A stretch of DNA of 9,442 nt from NCBI GenBank assembly GCA_019415525.1, contig DXZA01000029.1, positions 1-9,442 on the forward strand. The letters are read 5' to 3'. Shown piece after piece: positions 5,368 through 9,442 of this stretch (position 1 is its first letter; each line of letters opens with the position of its first letter). Position numbers and translations under genes: made by a program. The notes under the pieces are model-generated. The model was not told where the DNA came from, made no database searches, and saw only the letters and a list, made by a program, of their open reading frames with translations. The DNA is from Tyzzerella sp. GTDB lineage: Bacteria > Bacillota > Clostridia > Lachnospirales > Anaerotignaceae.

Positions 5368-7551
5368 TTAAATTTTTTTAAAATGATAACATTCGCTTCT
5401 GAAATCTTGTTTTTTCAATGGAATACTAATACCGCTATACATAAGTTCGTCCCCTCCATAGATTTCTCCGCTTTTTATATCCTGATAAAGAGCATCTTTC
5501 TCAAGCCCTTTCAGTTTCATGATTTTTACTGGTGAAGCTGGCTGACTTAATATTTCAAAGTAAAAAGCAACCACATCATTACCATCACTTGATACAAAAT
5601 TCCATTCTGCTAAATTACCATCAAAAGGATTTTTTATGCGATAAAATTCACCAAATTGTATAATATCTCTTATATTTTTATAAAATTTTATCTGTTCTTT
5701 TATTTCTTCAAATTCTTCTTCTGTACATTCATTTAAGTTTAGTTCATAACCTAAATTTGCACTCATAGCAACATATCCTCGTGTTTGTAAAGGAGTAACC
5801 CTTCCTGTTTGCTGGTTTGGTACAACACTAACATGAGCTCCTATACATATAGGAGGATACATAAGAGATGTAGAATATTGAATTTTCATTCTACAAACTG
5901 CATCTGTATTATCACTACACCATGTTTGTGGCATATAGTAAAGCATACCAGCATCAAATCTTCCACCACCACTTGAACAGCTTTCAAATAAAATATCAGG
6001 AAATTTAGATGTTAAAACATCCATAATTTTATATAAACCTAAAACATATCTATGGAAAACTTCTCCTTGTCGTTCTTCTCCTAATTCAAAATTTCCTACA
6101 TCTGTTAAATGTCTGTTCATATCCCATTTAACATAATTTATATTTGCACTTTCTAATATTTGTGAAACACTATCTATAACATAATCACAAACTTCATCTT
6201 TTGATAAGTCAAGAACAAGTTGACCTCTACCATATGTATACGGTCTACCCTCTGTATGTAACACATATTCAGGGTGTTTTTTATAAAGTTCACTATCTTC
6301 TGAAATCATTTCTGGTTCAAACCATAAACCAAAATCCATACCCTTTTCATGAATTTTTTCAGATAAACTTTTCAATCCATTAGGTAATTTTCTTTTATCT
6401 TCAAACCAATCTCCAAGAGAACTATCGTCATTATCTCTATGTCCAAACCAACCATCATCAAGTACAAATAATTCTATACCTGCCTTTGAGGCTTTATCTG
6501 CAAGCTCCAATAATTTTTCTTCATTAAAATCAAAAAATGTAGCCTCCCAGTTATTTATAAGAATTGGTCGTGGTTTAAAAGCAAATTTGCTTCGTATTAA
6601 GTTATTCTGATAAAATTTATGATATATTTGTGACATACCATTTAATCCTTTATCAGAATATACCATTACAACTTCTGGTGTGTAAAACTTTTCATCTTTA
6701 TCAAGAACCCATTCTCCATTCCAAGGGTTCATACCCATTTGAAATCTAACATTTCTATAAGGGTCAACCTGTGCAGCTGCAATAAAGTTTCCACTATAAA
6801 CAAAATTACAGCTGAAAACTTCTCCAAAATCTTCAGTAACATCTTTTTTTACTAATGCCATAAAAGGTGATTGATGTGGTGAACTTGTTCCTCTTATACT
6901 TTCAATCTGTACAGTTCCACTTGTTAAAGGTCTTCTGTCCATATTACGTTCATTATTATGAGCACCATATAATGTAATTATATCAAAATCATCTTCTCTA
7001 ATATCAACAGACATACTTAACATTTTTGTTAATGTTATAGCATTATCTGATTTGTTTTCAAATACTACATTTCTTGTAATAACATTTCTTTTATCAAAAA
7101 CACTATAATATAAATATACATTAAGATTTAAAATATTATCTTTCATATGGATTTTTAGTGTGTTTACATTATTTTCAGAATCAAATGATGCAGGTAAATG
7201 TGGTATTTTAGGTTTTCCTTTAATGATTTCATAATCTTCAAATACAAGATTACTTATTCTTCTTCCTTTATAATCTTTTATTCCATATGCACAACTTCTA
7301 AAATCTCCATTTCCTGTTTGAGGATATTCTTGTGGAAGTGTATCTAAAGAAAATGTTCTATCATCTAAAGTTGGATTAGGTGCAAATCCCCTATCTTTCC
7401 ATACTATTTCTCTGCTTTTTGAATAGTTTTTAATTCTTTTTCCCCAATATATATGAGCTAAATATTTATCATTTATAATTTTAATAACATAACTTGTTTC
7501 TTCTGTGTTTAAGTGGAAAATCTTTTTGTTGTCATCATAAATAATAGACAT
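5368..7551 (-). CDS. aga: Alpha-galactosidase, glycoside hydrolase family 36
   Basis: Retaining alpha-galactosidase that removes terminal alpha-linked galactose from sugars such as melibiose, raffinose or stachyose. The 727-aa length matches bacterial GH36 enzymes of the tetrameric type. An N-terminal beta-sandwich domain (about 1-320) leads into the catalytic barrel. Visible motifs are NNWEATFFDF (333-342), LDDGWFG (364-370), GLWFEPEMIS (408-417), KWDMNRH with nucleophile D477, and CSSGGGRFD with acid/base D533. A C-terminal beta domain closes the protein. There is no signal peptide, so it works in the cytoplasm on imported sugar. The start at 7551 has AAAGGAGG 8 bases upstream. It is the first gene of an operon with PTS EIIB and EIIC and is divergent from an AraC regulator. 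The oddity is that a PTS delivers phosphorylated sugar, while GH36 enzymes normally act on unphosphorylated galactosides. Confidence 0.96.
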   Translation of the reverse strand: MSIIYDDNKKIFHLNTEETSYVIKIINDKYLAHIYWGKRIKNYSKSREIVWKDRGFAPNPTLDDRTFSLDTLPQEYPQTGNGDFRSCAYGIKDYKGRRISNLVFEDYEIIKGKPKIPHLPASFDSENNVNTLKIHMKDNILNLNVYLYYSVFDKRNVITRNVVFENKSDNAITLTKMLSMSVDIREDDFDIITLYGAHNNERNMDRRPLTSGTVQIESIRGTSSPHQSPFMALVKKDVTEDFGEVFSCNFVYSGNFIAAAQVDPYRNVRFQMGMNPWNGEWVLDKDEKFYTPEVVMVYSDKGLNGMSQIYHKFYQNNLIRSKFAFKPRPILINNWEATFFDFNEEKLLELADKASKAGIELFVLDDGWFGHRDNDDSSLGDWFEDKRKLPNGLKSLSEKIHEKGMDFGLWFEPEMISEDSELYKKHPEYVLHTEGRPYTYGRGQLVLDLSKDEVCDYVIDSVSQILESANINYVKWDMNRHLTDVGNFELGEERQGEVFHRYVLGLYKIMDVLTSKFPDILFESCSSGGGRFDAGMLYYMPQTWCSDNTDAVCRMKIQYSTSLMYPPICIGAHVSVVPNQQTGRVTPLQTRGYVAMSANLGYELNLNECTEEEFEEIKEQIKFYKNIRDIIQFGEFYRIKNPFDGNLAEWNFVSSDGNDVVAFYFEILSQPASPVKIMKLKGLEKDALYQDIKSGEIYGGDELMYSGISIPLKKQDFRSECYHFKKI

Positions 7552-7568
7552 ATTATTTTCCTCCTTTC

Positions 7569-7584
7569 ATTTACTTATTTACTT
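7569..7584. repeat. Tandem 8-bp repeat (ATTTACTT x2) in the galactosidase leader
   Basis: ATTTACTT occurs twice in perfect tandem (7569-7576, 7577-7584) and is followed at once by ACTTGTTAAGT (7581-7591), a short dyad ACTT-GTT-AAGT. The repeat falls in the predicted 5' leader of the alpha-galactosidase transcript and touches the -35 box of the divergent regulator promoter. It could be a protein binding site or chance in AT-rich DNA. Confidence 0.4.
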
Positions 7585-7611
7585 GTTAAGTTTATTATAT
7601 ACTGATAAAAT
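7583..7611 (+). promoter_or_regulatory. Promoter of the AraC-family regulator gene
   Basis: TTGTTA (7583-7588), a 17-base spacer, and TAAAAT (7606-7611) match the sigma-A consensus at 4/6 and 5/6 positions. The predicted start is near 7618, giving a leader of about 60 bases with AAAGGAGGT at 7662-7670 before the ATG at 7680. It overlaps the divergent alpha-galactosidase promoter. Confidence 0.45.
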
Positions 7612-7622
7612 AAATAATATAT
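7594..7622 (-). promoter_or_regulatory. Promoter of the alpha-galactosidase/PTS operon (weak -35)
   Basis: The minus strand has a perfect TATAAT -10 box (7594-7599). The -35 position 17 bases upstream (7617-7622) reads ATATAT, far from TTGACA. A good -10 with a poor -35 is typical of activator-dependent promoters and fits control by the neighbouring AraC-type protein. The predicted start is near 7587. I saw no catabolite response element here: the whole intergenic region lacks a CG dinucleotide. Confidence 0.5.
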
Positions 7623-7642
7623 GGATATATGTTGTTTTTTTA

Positions 7643-7664
7643 TTAAGTTTTGTGACAAGTTAAA
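7643..7664. promoter_or_regulatory. Candidate AraC-type operator
   Basis: On the minus strand AACTT occurs twice with 7 bases between, as direct repeats, and the flanks also form a partial dyad (TTAAG...GTTAA). TTAAGTTT at 7643-7650 recurs at 7586-7593 beside the galactosidase start site. The element would sit about 56-77 bases upstream of the operon's predicted start, a normal activator position, and within the regulator's own leader, where it could provide feedback. This is inferred from layout only. Confidence 0.3.
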
Positions 7665-7679
7665 GGAGGTATCTTAAAA

Positions 7680-8498
7680 ATGAAGGATTATATTTTTTCA
7701 AATGAATATTTTCAAAATATTGATGCAACTGTTTATACTTGTGGATATGAATCTTGTGCTCCACTTCACAGCTATGGTCCTGCAATACGAAGTGGATATA
7801 TAATTCATTATATAATTGACGGAAAAGGTATTTTCAAAACTAATGGTAAAATTTATAGACTTAGTAAAGGAGATGCCTTTTTAATTACTCCTGGAAACTT
7901 AATATATTATGAAGCTGATGCAAAAAATCCTTGGACATATACTTGGATAGGATTTCAAGGTATTAAAATTAAGCAATATTTAAGTCGTACATCTTTATTA
8001 GACTGCCCTGTTTTTCACTATGAACATGATGATAGAATAAGACTTTGCCATGAAAAGATGTATGAAGCAAATCAAAATTTTAAAAATAAAGATTTAATTA
8101 TGACAAGTATATTATATGAGTATTTATTTATGTTAGTAAGTAAATTTCCAAAACAAAATATTACTGTTAGCGAAAAAAAAGATTTATATGTTGAGGAGGC
8201 TTTAAAATATATAGAATCAAACTATTCCTCTGATATAAATGTTAATAGTATAGCAGAATTTTTAAGTATAGACCGTTCTTATTTACATAGATTATTCAAA
8301 AATACAACCGGATTATCATTAAAAAATTATATTATAAATTTTCGTATAAAAAATGCTTGTGATTTACTTATAAATACTGATTATCCAATATCAACTATAT
8401 CACGTTCAATAGGATATGAAGATTCATTATATTTTTCAAGAATTTTCAAAAATAAAAAAGGTTGTTCTCCAACAGAATATAGATTAAAAAATAAATAA
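7680..8498 (+). CDS. AraC-family transcriptional regulator of the alpha-galactoside operon
   Basis: DNA-binding regulator with an N-terminal sugar-sensing cupin domain and a C-terminal double helix-turn-helix (272 aa). Residues about 15-95 form the AraC-type arm and barrel (HSYGPAIRSGYIIHYIIDG, then KGDAFLITPG). Residues about 170-272 form the AraC/XylS DNA-binding domain. The first HTH is INVNSIAEFLSIDRSYLHRL (186-205); the second is at 236-257 (PISTISRSIGYEDSLYFSRI), ending in the KGCSPTEYR signature (260-268). AAAGGAGGT 9 bases before the ATG fixes the start. The gene is divergent from the GH36/PTS operon, the same arrangement as MsmR/RafR regulators with streptococcal alpha-galactosidase operons, so it is probably the activator of that operon. 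The inducer is likely an alpha-galactoside, free or phosphorylated, which is not shown by the sequence. Confidence 0.93.
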   Translation: MKDYIFSNEYFQNIDATVYTCGYESCAPLHSYGPAIRSGYIIHYIIDGKGIFKTNGKIYRLSKGDAFLITPGNLIYYEADAKNPWTYTWIGFQGIKIKQYLSRTSLLDCPVFHYEHDDRIRLCHEKMYEANQNFKNKDLIMTSILYEYLFMLVSKFPKQNITVSEKKDLYVEEALKYIESNYSSDINVNSIAEFLSIDRSYLHRLFKNTTGLSLKNYIINFRIKNACDLLINTDYPISTISRSIGYEDSLYFSRIFKNKKGCSPTEYRLKNK

Positions 8499-8500
8499 TT

Positions 8501-8542
8501 AAAAAACACCAATAAATACTAAAATATTTATTGGTGTTTTTT
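8501..8542. terminator. Bidirectional terminator between regulator and EEP-family gene
   Basis: A perfect 18-bp inverted repeat (8501-8518 and 8525-8542) around the 6-base loop CTAAAA begins with A6 and ends with T6. Each strand therefore has a stem followed by a U tract. It sits 2 bases after the regulator stop and 2 bases from the stop of the convergent gene, and serves both. Confidence 0.92.
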
Positions 8543-8544
8543 GT

Positions 8545-9375
8545 TTATTCTTCTACTATTATACCAAAATGATCTGATACAACATCTTCGTTTTTTCCAT
8601 TAAATATAATATTATGTGATTTAATATTAACAGGATTATTAGAAAAAATATAATCTATTCTCATACCTTTTTCTTCAACAACCTTATCTCTCCAACCATC
8701 TATAACATCTAGTACTGTTATACCATCATCTCTAATTTTAGCCATTTCATATGTATCATACCAACCTGTTGAACATACAAAATCATAACCTTCATTTTTT
8801 ATATGCGAAGGTGAATTAAAATCACCCATTATATATATTTGTTCATCATTTCTATTTTCAAAATGTTTCATCAAATTTTTCCATTGTCCTTTTATATTTT
8901 CTTCTTCATCATTCCACCATCCAAAATGAACACTATAAAAACTTTTTTTATTACCATTATAATTAATTGTACATCCAACAGCTATTCTTGTTTTCCAATT
9001 ATCATAATCTTTTACATCTGATAAATAAAAATATTCAAAATCATTAATAGGCTTAAGAGAAAATACAGCTAAACCTTCATCAAGAATATCATAGCCTTTT
9101 TTTACACTATTCCAGTACCAATTATAGCTTAACCCTTTATCTCTTAAAAGTTTAGATATAATATATGCATTATTATCTTCTTTTATTGGCATATCTATAC
9201 CAACACAACCAAAAAGTTTATCAACATGAACTTCTTTGGCCTCTCTTGTTTGATTACATTCTTGTAAAACAAATATTTCAGGTTTTAATTTACATATAGT
9301 TTCAATAAATTTATTAAGTTTTTTTTCATAATCTTTCTCAACAATACTATGTATGTTTAATGTAATAAGTTTCAT
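8545..9375 (-). CDS. Endonuclease/exonuclease/phosphatase-family protein, possible sugar-phosphate phosphatase (MapP-like)
   Basis: Cytoplasmic metal-dependent phosphoesterase of the EEP (DNase I-like) fold, 276 aa, with no signal peptide. The catalytic set is complete: N7 in TLNIHS, E39 in VLQECNQ, H150 in YSVHFGWW, D185 and N187 in IMGDFNSPSH, D241 in RIDYIF, and D268-H269 in SDHFG. Its length and layout, with HFGWW and IDGW segments, resemble the EEP subgroup often found beside PTS operons. As I recall, that subgroup includes the Enterococcus maltose 6'-phosphate phosphatase MapP. The nearby PTS and GH36 genes make a phosphatase acting on an imported disaccharide phosphate plausible. It has its own promoter region and is convergent with the regulator, so it is not in the same operon. 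The start at 9375 has GGAGA about 10 bases upstream. An ordinary nuclease or phospholipase role is not excluded, though the lack of a secretion signal argues against sphingomyelinase-type enzymes. Confidence 0.85.
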   Translation of the reverse strand: MKLITLNIHSIVEKDYEKKLNKFIETICKLKPEIFVLQECNQTREAKEVHVDKLFGCVGIDMPIKEDNNAYIISKLLRDKGLSYNWYWNSVKKGYDILDEGLAVFSLKPINDFEYFYLSDVKDYDNWKTRIAVGCTINYNGNKKSFYSVHFGWWNDEEENIKGQWKNLMKHFENRNDEQIYIMGDFNSPSHIKNEGYDFVCSTGWYDTYEMAKIRDDGITVLDVIDGWRDKVVEEKGMRIDYIFSNNPVNIKSHNIIFNGKNEDVVSDHFGIIVEE

Positions 9376-9417
9376 ATTAATCTTTTCTCCAAATATATTT
9401 TATAATTTTTTTATTAT

Positions 9418-9423
9418 ATTATA
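9418..9423 (-). promoter_or_regulatory. Possible -10 box of the EEP-family gene
   Basis: The minus strand reads TATAAT at 9418-9423, which would start transcription near 9411 and give a leader of about 35 bases. The matching -35 box would lie outside the window, so the promoter cannot be completed. A second overlapping TATAAT sits 5 bases further downstream. Confidence 0.35.
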
Positions 9424-9442
9424 ATACGTTTCATATCTGTCT

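Noticed and set aside
7551..7680. Search for a catabolite response element between the divergent genes
   Set aside because: The region has no CG dinucleotide, so no cre-like site (central CG) is present despite the sugar-operon context.
1..9442. CRISPR arrays, tRNA or rRNA genes, insertion sequences, riboswitches
   Set aside because: No regularly spaced repeats, cloverleaf-like sequences, transposase motifs, terminal inverted repeats or recognisable aptamer leaders were seen.

Overview
The window is very AT-rich DNA with strong AGGAGG-type ribosome binding sites, sigma-A-like promoters and U-tailed hairpin terminators. It also encodes S-layer-homology-like modules, PTS sugar transport and a lipobox protein. 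Together these point to a low-GC Bacillota, most likely an anaerobic Clostridia member that uses plant or host sugars. Species cannot be assigned from the sequence alone. All names below come from reading motifs; no database search was run.

Layout. Bases 1-122 hold the tail of a probable + strand gene and its hairpin terminator. Bases 247-3257 carry two minus-strand genes for exported proteins: a C39-like cysteine peptidase lipoprotein (2460-3257) and, downstream of it, a large secreted 5'-nucleotidase-family metallophosphatase with a C-terminal SLH-like module (247-2247). Upstream of the peptidase are three well-formed minus-strand promoter elements about 100-110 bp apart, one with a palindromic operator in its spacer. 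Bases 3554-3882 have no credible gene.

Bases 3883-9375 look like an alpha-galactoside utilisation locus. A minus-strand operon encodes a cytoplasmic GH36 alpha-galactosidase (5368-7551), then a PTS EIIB protein (5040-5354) and a PTS EIIC permease (3943-5043), and ends in a terminator at 3883-3910. A divergent AraC-family regulator (7680-8498) shares a 128-bp intergenic region with overlapping promoters. This resembles the known pairing of MsmR/RafR-type regulators with alpha-galactosidase genes. Tail to tail with the regulator, across a perfect 18-bp-stem terminator, lies an endonuclease/exonuclease/phosphatase-fold protein (8545-9375) of the type that includes the maltose 6'-phosphate phosphatase MapP.

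How they may work together. A PTS delivers its sugar phosphorylated, but GH36 enzymes normally need an unmodified terminal galactose. For melibiose-type sugars the glucose O6 is already in the linkage, so the phosphate could block the enzyme. The neighbouring EEP protein could remove it, giving import-phosphorylate, dephosphorylate, hydrolyse, by analogy with MalT/MapP in Enterococcus. This is inference, and the main idea in the window worth testing. EIIB and EIIC, normally one polypeptide in this PTS family, are here split by a 4-bp overlap at an A6 run, and no EIIA is present.
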